Notes: generated from the letters alone by a model not told the origin. 64,000 nt of DNA from Podarcis raffonei (GCF_027172205.1 NC_070618.1:6578001-6642000), one strand, 5' to 3'; shown: positions 21,044-31,160, numbered from the stretch's first letter. A program made the numbers and translations.

Positions 21044-21553
21044 GAACTACAATTGCGTCTTTACTACAATATATCGAAACAATCCAAAACAATGGGAGAA
21101 ATTGGAAGGATCTCAAAAGAGAAGATAGATAGGGACTGGAAGGTGTTTAAAAGATACTTGCAAAACCATATCGAAAAATCAGAACTCCTATTAGAATAAA
21201 CAAGTTCAGTTTCAAATACTGAAGTACTAAATAAGATGGATAACAATGTGTAATAGAAAAAGAAGTATGAAATTAGGTTAAAGGTGTGTGAAAGAAAGTA
21301 ATAGAAGGGGAAAGAAATTGCAATTGAGTAGATTGGAAGTCTAACACAAAAGTGGGGTGAGGGGTGGTGGATGGTGATGGGAAAAGGAATTATTTGTGGG
21401 ATTGAGTGTAAGTATGTTTGAACACTTTTAAGGATTGTATGAAATGTATGTTTGTAATGCTTGTATATTTGTAATATATGTGTATTAATGATGATTTATT
21501 TTAACAATAAAAACTTATTAAAAATTTTTTAAAAAAGAACTACAATTGCATCT
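21044..21553 (+). mobile_element. 5'-truncated L1 with TSD
   Basis: A 17-bp duplication GAACTACAATTGCGTCT (21044-21060) versus GAACTACAATTGCATCT (21537-21553) flanks a 476-bp insert with an A-rich end (AACAATAAAAACTTATTAAA). The first part encodes the L1 ORF2 C-terminus (KEKIDRDWKVFKRYLQNHIE, stop near 21197), followed by a 3' UTR. Because its TSD copies sequence of the hAT/unknown-insert junction, it is the youngest layer here. Confidence 0.85.
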
Positions 21554-22310
21554 CGAGGCCCCAAGACCCACCCCCAAAATAAATACACATGGATACTTAT
21601 ATTAGTTTAAGTTTTTGGGCAAAATTTTTGGCCACAACTTTATTGAAATACAATCACGTGAGCGGTATTGGCTTAGGCATTGACTCCCCACTATAACTGG
21701 CTCCACCTCTCAGGGCGATCGTCCAATGGGGTCAACCAAACGAGGGAGCTAGGTCGATGAGGACCAACTGAAGCTCACCCCGGGGTTCCTGTGGTCCTGG
21801 CATGGCGCTAGCCCCTCAAGCGGACTTCGGACGAGGTCCAGGACCCCCAGATTCCTTTTACGGAATACCCAGTTCCTGGAGGGGCAGGTAATGGCCACAC
21901 CTCCCCTCCCCACAATCCAACTGAGCCATTGCCTAACCACCACCTTACAAGTTGTGATGATTTGCTGAGGGGTAGGCGAAAACCAAATGGCTAAAGCCAA
22001 TCTTCCAAATGGAAAAATTCCTACCCAGCCCCTGTTCCAAAACAGGTGACCCAAACCAAAGCAAGGCCAAGCGACTCTACCTAAACTAGGGAGGTTGGGC
22101 GGGTGTTCAACAGTGCAAAGCAAGTGCCCCTCCTTGCATCACACTGCTGTTTTGAAAGCCCCTGGGATCACGCCACCCACTGGGGATTGGCTAAAATCGC
22201 CTGGTGTGATCCCAGGGGAATGGCCAGGACTTCTTGCTCCTCCCCCCCCATTCTAACCGTATCAGGTGAGCTCTTGGGTCCCGTGCACTACCAGGACCCT
22301 CTGTTATGAG
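21554..22310 (-). mobile_element. Unclassified insert, possibly LTR-like
   Basis: About 0.75 kb between the two halves of a hAT foldback. On the minus strand it has CCAAT-type GCCAATCCCC, and near its far end AATAAAGTTGTGGCC, a plausible polyadenylation signal. No clean TG...CA ends or TSD were found, and the frames are short. It could be a solo LTR, but I cannot name the family. Confidence 0.4.
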
Positions 22311-22419
22311 GATCCCATCTCCCATCACCCCTAGCTAGCAAGGCCAGAGCTCAGGGATGATGGGAGTTGTAGTCCAACAACATCTGGGGACCCACAGGTT
22401 GAGAACCGCTGTTCTAGAG

Positions 22420-22919
22420 AAAGAGGTGCCGGAAATCACCATGATCACCTCGGTTGTTCTCTTATAATGGCAATGGTGCTCACTTACAAGGTGCTGGAAC
22501 TGAGTTCTGGCTGAAAAAAGCCCCAGTGATGAGTCACTAGGTTAGATTGTGCTAGAAAATGATTAAAACTAATTTGTAAGGCTCAATTTGCTGCACTTAC
22601 ATTCCACTGGTTAGCTTAATTTGGACCCAAACTGTGCAGAATAGGAGTATTTCCTTTCAGGGACTTTTAGCCACGAAAACGAAGGATGGAACTGCAAGCC
22701 AGGGTGTATCTCTGAATGGTACATGAGTGGGGATGAACAGCAGATGAAGACCATCAGCTTTAGGTCCTGGTTGGGAACAGAACTCAAGAACAGATGGACC
22801 TCTGACCTGATGCAACATGCTTCTTCTTCTGCATGCCATGGCGCTCTATATTAATACCTCACCTGGGAGAGAATACTCAGTAATCATGGCTCCTCCCTAT
22901 GGCGTTTGCCCTCCTAGGT
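22420..22919. other. Non-coding stretch
   Basis: Nothing recognised between the hAT nest and the LTR-like segment. Confidence 0.4.
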
Positions 22920-23465
22920 GACATCATGCTGGGTTAAATGAGTGTGAAGTGATTGGCAAGTGGGAACCGAAGGGGAGGAGTTAGAGTTAGAGTTGTGGAG
23001 AGTCAGTCAGGTGTTAGAGAAGGGAGAGTGAGGATACATCTGTGGGTTGGGATAGTTTGATGTGAGAGAGTGAAAGAATCTGTTAGGAGGAGTCAGATAG
23101 ACAATTGGGATAATTAGTTAGAAGTTATTAGGAAGGTATAGGCCGGTAAGAACCTAAGATTAAGAAACTGACAAGAAAAATTATCTGAAACCATAAACTT
23201 GTAAAGCTTATAAAATAAACTTGTTCTTTTGGTTTAATGTTAACAACTGTCTGGACTCCGTGTGTACCCGAAAGAAACTGGTTGGTGGCAGCGGGGAAGC
23301 AATCGCAGTGGCGGCACAGGGATCAATAGACCGTCAAACGTCTGGGGGCCCTGTGTGATCGCCACAAAAGTGGTGGCAGGGGTGGGATAACATCAATACC
23401 CGCCACTACTTTTGTGGCGATCACACAGGGCCCCTCGACGTTTGACGATCACACTCCCACTTAGG
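22920..23465 (+). mobile_element. LTR plus leader remnant with primer-binding-like site
   Basis: An A/G-rich segment with AATAAACTTGTTCTTTTGG (polyadenylation-like, about 23214) leads to TTGGTGGCAGCGGGG near 23282. Its TGG start and spacing look like a retroelement primer-binding site just past the LTR. A large palindrome follows (see separate entry). Outer boundaries and family are uncertain. A broken fossil with no coding domains visible. Confidence 0.5.
23328..23455. repeat. Long inverted repeat (hairpin)
   Basis: The arm CGTCAAACGTCTGGGGGCCC through GTGTGATCGCCACAAAAGT is matched by ACTTTTGTGGCGATCACAC through GGGCCCCTCGACGTTTGACG. The arms are about 50 bp with a loop of about 20 bp. It lies just downstream of the primer-binding-like site. 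Confidence 0.85.
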
Positions 23466-23654
23466 ACAGGGCAGCATTCTCCTGCTTTAGGGATCCACCG
23501 TTACTTCTGTGGCACCAGCTGACATAACAGCAATTCCCATCTTGATCTCATTCTTATTTGCATGCTTAGCAACCAGTATGCTCCATACTATCACAAGACA
23601 GCATGTTTGCCATAAGTTTCATGATTGCTTTGACTACAATGTTGTAGTATTCAA

Positions 23655-23756
23655 GATCTGAAGGCAACCCTGTTTAGGGAAGTTTTTTAATGTTTGATGT
23701 TTTATCGTGTTTTTTAATATTCTGTTGGGAGCCGCCATATGGGCAGGGTATAAATA

Positions 23757-23807
<51 letters not shown>

Positions 23808-23830
23808 TACTACTACTACTACTACTATGG
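23655..23830 (+). mobile_element. L2-type 3' tail with (ATT)n/(CTA)n
   Basis: CTGAAGGCAACCCTGTTTAG, TTTTTAATATTCTGTTGGGA and GCCGCCATATGGGCAGGGTA match the L2 3' end. The tract (TTA)n at about 23757-23806 turns into (CTA)n at 23807-23826. Confidence 0.8.
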
Positions 23831-23842
23831 AGCTTCGAAATG

Positions 23843-24332
23843 CAGACCCTCCAAGTCTCCTTATTTTCCAAAGACAGTCTAGGATTTACAGAAGCTGTCC
23901 CAGTTTCTTATTTGATCCCAGAATGTCCCACTTTTCCTTAGTAAAGGTAAAGGGACCCCTGACCATTAGGTCCAGTCGTGACCAACTCTGGGGATGCGGC
24001 ACTCATCTCGCTTTATTGGCCGAGGCAGCCGGTGTACAGCTTCTGGGTCATGTGGCCTACGTGACTAAGCCACTTCTGGTGAACCAGAACAGCGCACAGA
24101 AATGCTGTTTACCTTCCCACCAGAGTGGTACCTATTTATCTACTTGCACTTTGACGTGCTTTCGAACTGCTAGGTTGGCAGGAGCTGGGACTGAGCAACG
24201 GGAGCTCACCCCGTCGCGGGGATTCGAACTGCCGACCACAGTCCTAGGCTCTGTGGTTTAACCCACAGCACCACCCGCGTCCCCTTTTCCTTAGGATGTC
24301 GTTATTGCCATTGGAGAAATGTTGGAGGGTTT
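23843..24332 (+). mobile_element. 'TCCCTATTTTC' MITE interrupted by a SINE
   Basis: CCTCCAAGTCTCCTTATTTT through CCAGAATGTCCCACTTTTCC, then after the SINE TTAGGATGTCG...GGAGAAATGTTGGAGGG. The same order without interruption is seen at 32462-32592. The ends are loosely inverted (CCTCCAA / TTGGAGG). Confidence 0.65.
23942..24283 (-). mobile_element. Sauria-type SINE, subfamily B
   Basis: An exact 11-bp duplication CTTTTCCTTAG (23931-23941, 24284-24294). Reverse orientation: starts TAAAGGTAAAGGGACCCCTG and ends CACAGCACCACCCGCGTCCC. Complete except for small changes in the head. Confidence 0.95.
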
Positions 24333-25042
24333 GGCGTTATGCGACATCCGAGCCAAGAAGATAACTAACTATGCAACCTTCAGAAGATGTCTGAAGGCAG
24401 CCCTCTAACGCCAGCATAATTCCTATCCTGAAAAGGCAACAGTGGAAGAAGGACATCTTCTCCATAGTCTGAGGTGAACAAAACACACAAACTCTGCTCA
24501 TTGTGCAGTCAGTCCCCTCCCCCTCTAGGAACCTGTCAGGGTCCCATTGAACCCAGACCCTGGGGACCTTGGGAAGAGTGAGCGGCTGAAGCTAGGCTGC
24601 AACTGTCAGTAAGCAGAGGTGATGTAGGGATGAATGAATATGTCAATGAACCAATGAATATGAATGAATATGTCAATTTTGATTTGTCCCAGTTTCTCAT
24701 TTTTCAATCATTTCCCGGTTTGCCACATTTCTGCACCTTTTTTTTTAAAGTCAAAAATACATCAGCATTTCCATGCGCTCTTTCTTTGACATACATTTCA
24801 TCAATTAATTTTCCCTGATGCAACAGTTTTCTGTATGTTAATGATAGATGCATTTTTAATCCACACTTTTCCCAAGGGTCAGTTTTGTACCCATCGTTTG
24901 CTTGGAAGACTACATTCCCCAAAAAATTAAGGGTGAACATTTTGAAGAATAGCTGTGTTTCGGCTTGGGTACTGTTTCGGGGAGAAGTGTGAATCAGCTG
25001 GTTCCCTTTAAGATGTAAAGCAAACCAAATTTCTTCCCCACT
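24333..25042. other. Non-coding stretch with an L2 scrap
   Basis: CAACCTTCAGAAGATGTCTG (about 24375) plus AAGGCAGCCCT matches L2. The AATGAATATG...repeat at 24630-24675 is a short irregular microsatellite. No gene recognised. Confidence 0.45.
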
Positions 25043-25050
25043 CCCTAATG

Positions 25051-25186
25051 CAGGCTTCCTCATCCTCGGCCCTCCAGATGTTTTTGGCCTACAACTCCCA
25101 TGATTCCTAGCTAGCAGGACCAGTGGTCAGGGATGATGGGAATTGTAGTCTCAAAACATCTGGAGGGCTGAGGTTGAGGAAGCCTG
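25051..25186. mobile_element. hAT-type foldback MITE, complete
   Basis: CAGGCTTCCTCATCCTCGGC at the left is the near complement of GGTTGAGGAAGCCTG at the right. Flanks CCCTAATG (25043-25050) and CTCTAATG (25187-25194) match at seven of eight bases. 136 bp, almost perfectly palindromic around CTAGCTAGCAGG. Confidence 0.88.
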
Positions 25187-25194
25187 CTCTAATG

Positions 25195-25413
25195 GATCAG
25201 GCTCAGAATCAGTATGTAGAATCCCCTGGCACTAGTTAGGGCCATAGCGCTTTGAAAGGACCTACTGCTACTACCTACCCTTGGCCCCTTCTAATCTCCC
25301 CCTCCAGCTTTGTAACTATGTTGTGGCCTGGCATTGCCAATCAGAAGAGTGCCATTTTGGTTGACATCAAATAAGCCATTTGTGAGTGGGTGGGTGGGTT
25401 TCCCAGTGGCATA
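25195..25413. other. Short non-coding spacer
   Basis: Nothing recognised apart from the SINE target duplication CCCAGTGGCATA at 25402-25413. Confidence 0.4.
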
Positions 25414-25778
25414 AAAAAGACCCCTGGACGGTGAAGTCCAGTCAAAGGTGTCTATGGGGTTGCAGCACTCATCTCACTTTCAGGCCAAGGCAGCCGGTGT
25501 TTGCCCACAGACAGCTTTCCGGGTCATGTGGTCAGCATGACTAAACCGCTTCTGGTGCAACGGAACACTGTGACGGAAACCAGAGTGCACAGAACCACCA
25601 TTTACTGCCGCAGTGGTACCTATTTATCTACTTGCACTGGTGTGCTTTCAAACTGCTAGGTTGGCAGGAGCTGGGACAGAGCAACGGGAGCTCACCCCAT
25701 CAAGGGAATTTGAACCGCTGACCTTCTGATCAGCAAGCCCAAGAGGCTCAGTGGTTTAGATCACAGCATCACCCGCAT
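25414..25778 (-). mobile_element. Sauria-type SINE, subfamily A
   Basis: An exact 12-bp duplication CCCAGTGGCATA (25402-25413, 25779-25790). Reverse orientation with GTCCAGTCAAAGGTGTCTAT tail, GGTGCAACGGAACACTGTGA centre and GGTTTAGATCACAGCATCAC head, all subfamily-A marks. Confidence 0.95.
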
Positions 25779-25790
25779 CCCAGTGGCATA

Positions 25791-26564
25791 GGACAGGTCC
25801 ACAAGCTTGGGGTGAAGAGAAAGAGGAAATGGAAGCCATAGGGAAAAGCAAGGTAGGAGGAAATTCAACTTGGAAAGGAAGTTGAGGGTGGCACACAGTG
25901 TATCTCCAGGACCAAATTTCCACAGATATCCATGACTTAGTGGGCATTTCACTGCTTTTTATTGATTCTGAAACAGTATCTCTCCCCCAGCATTTGTAAA
26001 TGACAGGTGAGACAATGAATGCAGTCAGCTAGACCAAGCAAATGAGTTATTAGCTACTCATTTCAAGGCAGAAGCATCAACAGCTCAGCTACAGGCTCGT
26101 GGAGCTGCAATGCTTGGCTCATCCACACTGTCACATTCCCCAACAGGCCCCGGCACGTCCGCTTTCTACAACAGATTTAACAAGCAAACCACCAAGGGAT
26201 GAGCCCTTTCCGTGGCAGGGTTCGCATGTCCCCAGCGGTAGCTCCGTGTTGAAACCATTTTAGGTGACACTGAGTAACAGCCTGTAGAAATTTGATGCAC
26301 GGTAATTGCAAGCATGAGCAGTCCCACAACAGGGACATCAGTTCTTGGGCAGAAATTATTGGTTATGATGTATTCCTATAAGAAAAAGAGAGAAAATACA
26401 TTTCTTGCAACTCTACCAGATACTGAATCTATGTATTTTGCATAGAATCTAAGCAATAAGTGCTAAAATCTACCCAGTGAGCATCTTTGTGAAAGTCTTT
26501 GGTTCAAATCTCAACATAGCCTCAGCTCTGCCTCGGAAATGTAGCCATCTATGAGCAGCTCTTT
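25791..26564. other. Non-coding stretch
   Basis: No repeat or exon recognised; overlapping short minus frames near 25756-25952 are shadows of the SINE flank. Confidence 0.4.
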
Positions 26565-26567
26565 TAG

Positions 26568-26672
26568 ATGGGTAGCTCAGTTGGTAGAGTGTGGTGCGGT
26601 CAATGCCAAATATTATGTATTCAGGGTCACCTTTGACTGGACGTAAACATCTGGGATCCTTTACCCCTTTAC
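26568..26672 (+). mobile_element. tRNA-like SINE head fused to SINE tail remnant
   Basis: GGGTAGCTCAGTTGGTAGAG is a canonical tRNA A-box/D-arm. No B box is preserved. From about 26626 the text GGTCACCTTTGACTGGACGT through CCTTTACC is the subfamily-A Sauria 3' end. This is a deleted or composite SINE rather than a tRNA gene. Confidence 0.55.
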
Positions 26673-26676
26673 CATA

Positions 26677-26923
26677 TGTTAAGTTGTGGGTGAACATATC
26701 AGACGACACAGCGATTCTTCAAACAGCTCTTGTTTATTCACAGGCCAGGACAGAACTGAACTGAAGGGTTCAGTCAGCCTGCTTATATAGAGCTCCAGTA
26801 CAACGTAACTGTAACAACTTTATAAAACTATCCAATCACTGTACGTCACTTTCGATCCTTTATTTGCATAACTATCTACAGTATCCCCCTGCTGGCCCAG
26901 GGTGAGAACTTCAGTACATAACA
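26677..26923 (-). mobile_element. Solo LTR
   Basis: On the minus strand it starts TGTTATGTACTGAAGTTC and ends CACAACTTAACA; the flanks CCATA and CCACA agree at four of five bases. It has a TATA-like CTATATAAGC and a polyadenylation-like AATAAACAAG in the expected order. It shares its first bases (TGTTATGTACTGA) with the LTR at 42901-43226. Fossil, LTR only. Confidence 0.8.
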
Positions 26924-26924
26924 C

Positions 26925-26955
<31 letters not shown>

Positions 26956-27072
26956 ATTAATAGGCAGACCCACGCCCGTCCCCAAAGGACAAGACTTCAA
27001 TTTCCTCATTTGTTAGACATAATGATGAAGGTTGAATAAGTTTTGCTTTTGTGCTCTTGCACACTACCTAGG

Positions 27073-27106
<34 letters not shown>
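26924..27106. repeat. (AC)n and (TA)n microsatellites
   Basis: A dinucleotide AC run at about 26925-26954 and a TA run at about 27077-27105, separated by unremarkable sequence. Confidence 0.85.
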
Positions 27107-27107
<1 letters not shown>

Positions 27108-27530
27108 TTTTTTAACATATCATTTTCAACAGTAATTAAACATACTTTTACATCTTATTCATTTTTTTGACTTCCATCAGTCCTGTCTGAAAATGTTCCA
27201 GTCTAATCTCTTAGTATGCATTTCTTATTTTCCCTAGTACATTTCAATCTCATAATCAATATCTCTGTCTTTTTCTACTTTGTAACACTTCGTATATTTC
27301 TCCTTACAAAACGTCTTGTAGTCCTACTAGCGTAATTTGTTGATTACAGTTGCTCTTCAAATAACACTACCTAGGATTTTTGAAGGGTGTGTGTGTGTGC
27401 ACAGGTACATACATATTTGTGTATTTGTGTCCATGTCATAAATGAGAAATGTGTTGTGGAGGACGAGTGATTCAGGCGGGACATTCCACCAAGCTGTGCT
27501 TCCTGGTGCTGAAGCCCAGTGGCAGAACAA
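27107..27530. other. Non-coding stretch
   Basis: AT-rich; (GT)n near 27388-27400. Nothing else recognised. Confidence 0.4.
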
Positions 27531-27532
27531 TA

Positions 27533-27791
27533 CCGTATTTTTCGCTCTATAAGACGCACCAGACCACAAGACGCACCTAGTTTTTGGAGGAGGAAAACAA
27601 GAAAAAAAATATTCTGAATCTCAGAAGCCAGAACAGCAAGAGGGATCGCTGTGCAGTGAAAGCAGCAATCCCTCTTGCTGTTCTGGCTTCTGGGATAGCT
27701 GCGCAGCCTGCATTTGCTCCATAAGATGCACACACATTTCCCCTTACTTTTTAGGAGGGAAAAAGTGAGTCTTATAGAGCAAAAAATACGG
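27533..27791. mobile_element. TA-flanked MITE, family 1, short form
   Basis: CCGTATTTTTCGCTCTATAA and TTATAGAGCAAAAAATACGG are terminal inverted repeats flanked by TA (27531-27532, 27792-27793). The interior holds an inverted AACAGCAAGAGGGAT / ATCCCTCTTGCTGTT pair. Nearly identical to 60209-60469, so both are recent. Confidence 0.92.
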
Positions 27792-27793
27792 TA

Positions 27794-28912
27794 ATTATTA
27801 CTGCGACCAGAGGGAAACAGGAGGGTGCGGGTAAGCACACGCAAATCATACACAGAGAGGGGGAAAGCTGATCTTCAGGAGCCATTTGCAAGATAATGCT
27901 CCCGTTTGTGTGTGTGTGTGTGTAGCAGGAAACATGAACAGGTGGAGGCTACGCCAAGCAGAGACAGGAGCAGCCTGGGACGGAAGGGAGAAGCAGAGAG
28001 CTGCCATGGAGGTCACAGCAAAATATTGCTAACTTCCTTGCTTCCGCCCTGGTCCAGTTACGCACTCTCGGTGCCTGGAGGTTATGGGCAAGGACATGAG
28101 ATATTTGCTGTACCAGGTTAATCATACACTAGAATCTGCTTCATTTCCTTAAATTCTTGATAAAAGTCTGAGTCACCGTGCTGAGCTCTGTCAGTTTATT
28201 TACTCTGTAGCGTGGGCAGACGATGCGAATCTCCCAGCAAATAGCTGGCATAACCCAAAGCCTTTTGACTGCGATGGCTAATTTCACAGGAATATTAAAC
28301 TTGCAGTACAACATGGGGAAGGCATTGGGAGGGGTAGCAATGGCCACAGCCACTTTATAGTCTGATAATTCATTCCTATACTAGGCCACTGAGTGAAGCT
28401 GGGGCAGGAAATGCACTTAAGAAAAAGATTCTCATTCATTTGGCTCTACTTTCTCTCGGTGGACTTTGGTCAGAAGCTCCACTGACCTCTGGCTAAACAC
28501 TCCCAACAGAACTTCTCGCAAGCCTTTCTCATTTATTTATTTATTTTGCCAAAACGCATCTAAAGGCACAGACCTAAACCCGATTTTTGCACCCTGCCAA
28601 TTTAAGAGCTGGAGGCAACAACGTTCACACCGCCAGTAATTTGCTGCCAAGAATGTTCAGAATGCCTGGAACAGCTCCACATTGTAATAAAATAATTAGT
28701 GGAAGCATCAGGCAAAAAATTAAAAGAATGCAGAATAGACAGGGCAAAAGCCTAGGACACGTGTGAGGAAATGAGCGGTGGGGAGATATTATCTCTCAGC
28801 TTCTGCTTCTGCATAAAACTGTTCATGGAGCCCTGAATTTCAGGGCAAAAGAAGTTGCCATACACCAAGACAGACCATTGGTCCGTCTCGCTCAGTATTG
28901 TCAACAGAGAGA
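27794..28912. other. Non-coding stretch, partly repeat-free
   Basis: (GT)n near 27906-27923. The interval 28130-28380 is repeat-free and AT-rich. Around 28856-28905 CCAAGACAGACCATTGGTCC and GCTCAGTATTGTC look like an old dispersed repeat that the SINE at 28913 entered. No exon recognised. Confidence 0.4.
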
Positions 28913-29115
28913 CAGTGTGGTGCAGTGGCTAGAGTGCTGGACTGGGACCTGGGAGACCAGGGTTCAAATCCCCACTCAGTCATGAAGTTCACTAGGTGAC
29001 CCTGGACCAGTCACTCACTCTCAGCCTAACCAACCTCACAGGGTGGTTGTGACGATAAAATGGGGAGGACGCCAGCTCAGGTCCTTGGAGGAGAGGTGAG
29101 ATCTAAATGTAAGAA
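28913..29115 (+). mobile_element. tRNA-derived SINE, third family
   Basis: GTGCAGTGGCTAGAGTGCTG is A-box-like and GGTTCAAATCC B-box-like. Then GTGACCCTGGACCAGTCACT, ACCTCACAGGGTGGTTGTGA and a tail AGGTGAGATCTAAATGTAAG. A shortened relative is at 59612-59737. Confidence 0.8.
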
Positions 29116-29162
29116 AGAAGGGGGTGGGAGAAAGAATTGGTGAGTGGCAGAGCTCTCATCCA

Positions 29163-29400
29163 GTGCCACCAGAAGATGCCAGGGATTGAACATGGGACCT
29201 TCTGCATACAAAGCAGTGGTGTAGCATGGTTTGCCGGTGCGGGGCAAGTGTTGCGCCTCCTGGTAGATTAGGAACTGGCCCGTGCCAACAGAGGATTCCA
29301 GGGATTGAACATGGGACCTTCTGCATACAAAGCAGTGGTGTAGCATGGTTTGCCAGTGTGGGGCAAGTGTTGCACCCCCTGGTAGATTAGGCAGCTGGGT
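29163..29400 (+). repeat. Tandem duplication, period 119 bp
   Basis: GGGATTGAACATGGGACCTT occurs at 29182 and 29301, with about 119 bp repeated almost unchanged, including the start of a hAT element. The duplication therefore followed insertion of that element. Confidence 0.85.
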
Positions 29401-29663
29401 GGAGGAATGTGCTGGGGGGGTGGGGGGTTTCCACCCTGGGACACTTTCCTGCCTTCCTCCCTTCTTGGTGGGTGGCACTGGCGGCGCCATCCGCCTCCCC
29501 CTCGGCCAGGTCTGGCAGCATGCAGGTAGCGGTGGCGAGGCGTGAGGGTGGGGGGCATGCTGGCAGGCACCCACACTGGGAGAGCTCAGCACTCTCAGCA
29601 TCTGGCCAGGAGTCACTGGTAGCAGCCTGACAAGGGCACCCCCCCACACACACTATGCTTCTG
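29214..29663. mobile_element. hAT-like nonautonomous element
   Basis: Starts CAGTGGTGTAGCATGG (29214 and again at 29333 through the duplication) and ends ACTATGCTTCTG. Flanks ATACAAAG (29206-29213) and ATGCAAAG (29664-29671) agree at seven of eight bases. The interior is GC-rich. The minus-strand frames here are chance readings of it. Confidence 0.7.
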
Positions 29664-29715
29664 ATGCAAAGTAAGTGTGCTGCTACTGGTCTGTTATGGT
29701 CTGAATTACTGGTCT

Positions 29716-30079
29716 GAATTACGGTGCTGGAGGAGACTCTTGAGAGTCCCATGGACTGCAAGAAGATCAAACCTATCCATTCTGAAGGAGATCAGCCCTG
29801 AGTGCTCACTGGAAGGACAGATCCTGAAGCTGAGGCTCCAGTACTTTGGCCACCTCATGAGAAGAGAAGACTCCCTGGAAAAGACCCTGATGTTGGGAAA
29901 GATGGAGGGCACAAGGAGAAGGGGACGACAGAGGATGAGATGGTTGGACAGTGTTCTCGAAGCTACAAACATGAGTTTGACCAAACTGCAGGAGGCAGTG
30001 GAAGACAGGAGGGCCTGGCGTGCTCTGGTCCATGGGGTCACAAAGAGTCGGACACGACTAAACGACTAAACAACAACTG
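29716..30079 (+). mobile_element. Bov-B LINE 3' end
   Basis: The frame through 30069 encodes CWRRLLRVPWTARRSNLSIL, EISPECSLEGQILKLRLQYF, GHLMRREDSLEKTLMLGKME and VTKSRTRLND, uninterrupted from the truncation point to the stop. The terminus is GAGTCGGACACGACTAAACG then ACTAAACAACA. Less decayed than the copy at 1.8 kb. Confidence 0.94.
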
Positions 30080-30729
30080 GTCTATTGGCTCACTGAATGC
30101 ATAGTATACTCCAATATTTCCCTACTATTAGAAACTCACCAATAACGAGTGATAGTTCCTTTAAGGGGAATTGGGGGTGGTTGCCCCATATTTCTCCTTT
30201 GCCTATTGTCACCGATACTCATAGCACCTTGTAGATTTATGTGCATCTTGTTTTAATACCGTGCAAGTGGGTGAAGAGTAAATGGATGGATATTTACGAT
30301 AATTGGGTCGGGTTTTCGTTTTTAATGACAAATGCATGGGTTTCTCGCGGAAAAAGAGCATACGAGGCCCAGTCCAACGATTTCCATTTTGTGTACTATT
30401 AAGTTCTATGCAATTCTCCGAGGTACGAGATAGCACTGTGCCATTAATTGACTACAGTTGATAACACGGTACTTTTAACCTACTTTTCCATTTTAAACAA
30501 TACGCGGCTCACAAAATCCGCACAATGCAATCCATCAGAGAGCAAAATGAACTAATAAAACAGAAAGGAGAAAACAGAAATTTAAAATGTTATCAGTCCG
30601 TGGAGATTAAAAGACCACCTCAACATATTTTTTAAAAGAAAGAAAAATACAGTTATAAGGCAGCACAAAAACACCCTTCAATGATTATGTCTTGACTGCC
30701 AGCCAAATGGTGAGCAGAAATGGAGTTGG
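30080..30729. other. Non-coding stretch
   Basis: AT-rich with no recognised repeat or exon. Confidence 0.4.
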
Positions 30730-31160
30730 CTGAGACTCATTCAGGAGGACATCCCATAACTTCGGTGCCACAGTAGGCTGGGCCTATTTCCTCCACACGG
30801 GGAAAATAGACAATGGAGTGCACCTCTGGGGGTGAAGTCAACCTCCCCGGGGTGCAAGCCTGGGCAGTGTGCATGAAGAATTTTACTGGACTGTCCACAT
30901 ATAATTCTGCTTTTACAGTTGTTCTGCATTGCTTCCCAATATTACTGCATTTTGGGCATCTGAAGAGGCAATCCTGCACTTGTTGGCATCCATCTGTCTC
31001 GAGAGACAATGGAGTGTGCCTTCTCTCCTGGGCGCAAGCCTGGGCAGTGTGTGTGGAGGTCCTGGGCTGCCCAGGCAACAAGACTCCCCACTCTCGGCCT
31101 CGGTGATGTGGTCCAAAGGAAAGCAGAGCAATACGTTTGGCATCTGCTTGGCTGCCAGAT
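30730..31160 (+). mobile_element. 3' UTR of zinc-finger LINE
   Basis: Same family as 6935-7992 and 49745-50010 but on the plus strand. It contains two copies of an ACAATGGAGTG...AAGCCTGGGCAGTGTGTG unit (near 30810 and 31007), so the UTR is itself internally repeated. A Sauria SINE has been inserted at its end. Confidence 0.6.

Larger units (their letters stand above)
21008..22411. mobile_element. hAT-type MITE split by later insertions
   Basis: Exact 8-bp duplications TTCTAGAG lie at 21000-21007 and 22412-22419. The left end is CAGCCTTTCTCAACCTGCGG (followed by GTCCCCAGATGTTGTTG) and the right end complements it (CAACAACATCTGGGGACCCA then CAGGTTGAGAACCGCTG). The original foldback is only about 130 bp; the rest is an L1 (21061-21536) and an unclassified insert (about 21554-22310). 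Confidence 0.88.

Noticed and set aside
26568-26620. Possible tRNA gene
   Set aside because: Only the D-arm/A-box is recognisable; no acceptor pairing, anticodon arm or B box, and it runs into a SINE tail.
29077-29770. Large overlapping minus frames up to 190 codons
   Set aside because: They read a tandem-duplicated hAT-like element and GC-rich sequence; proline-rich chance frames.
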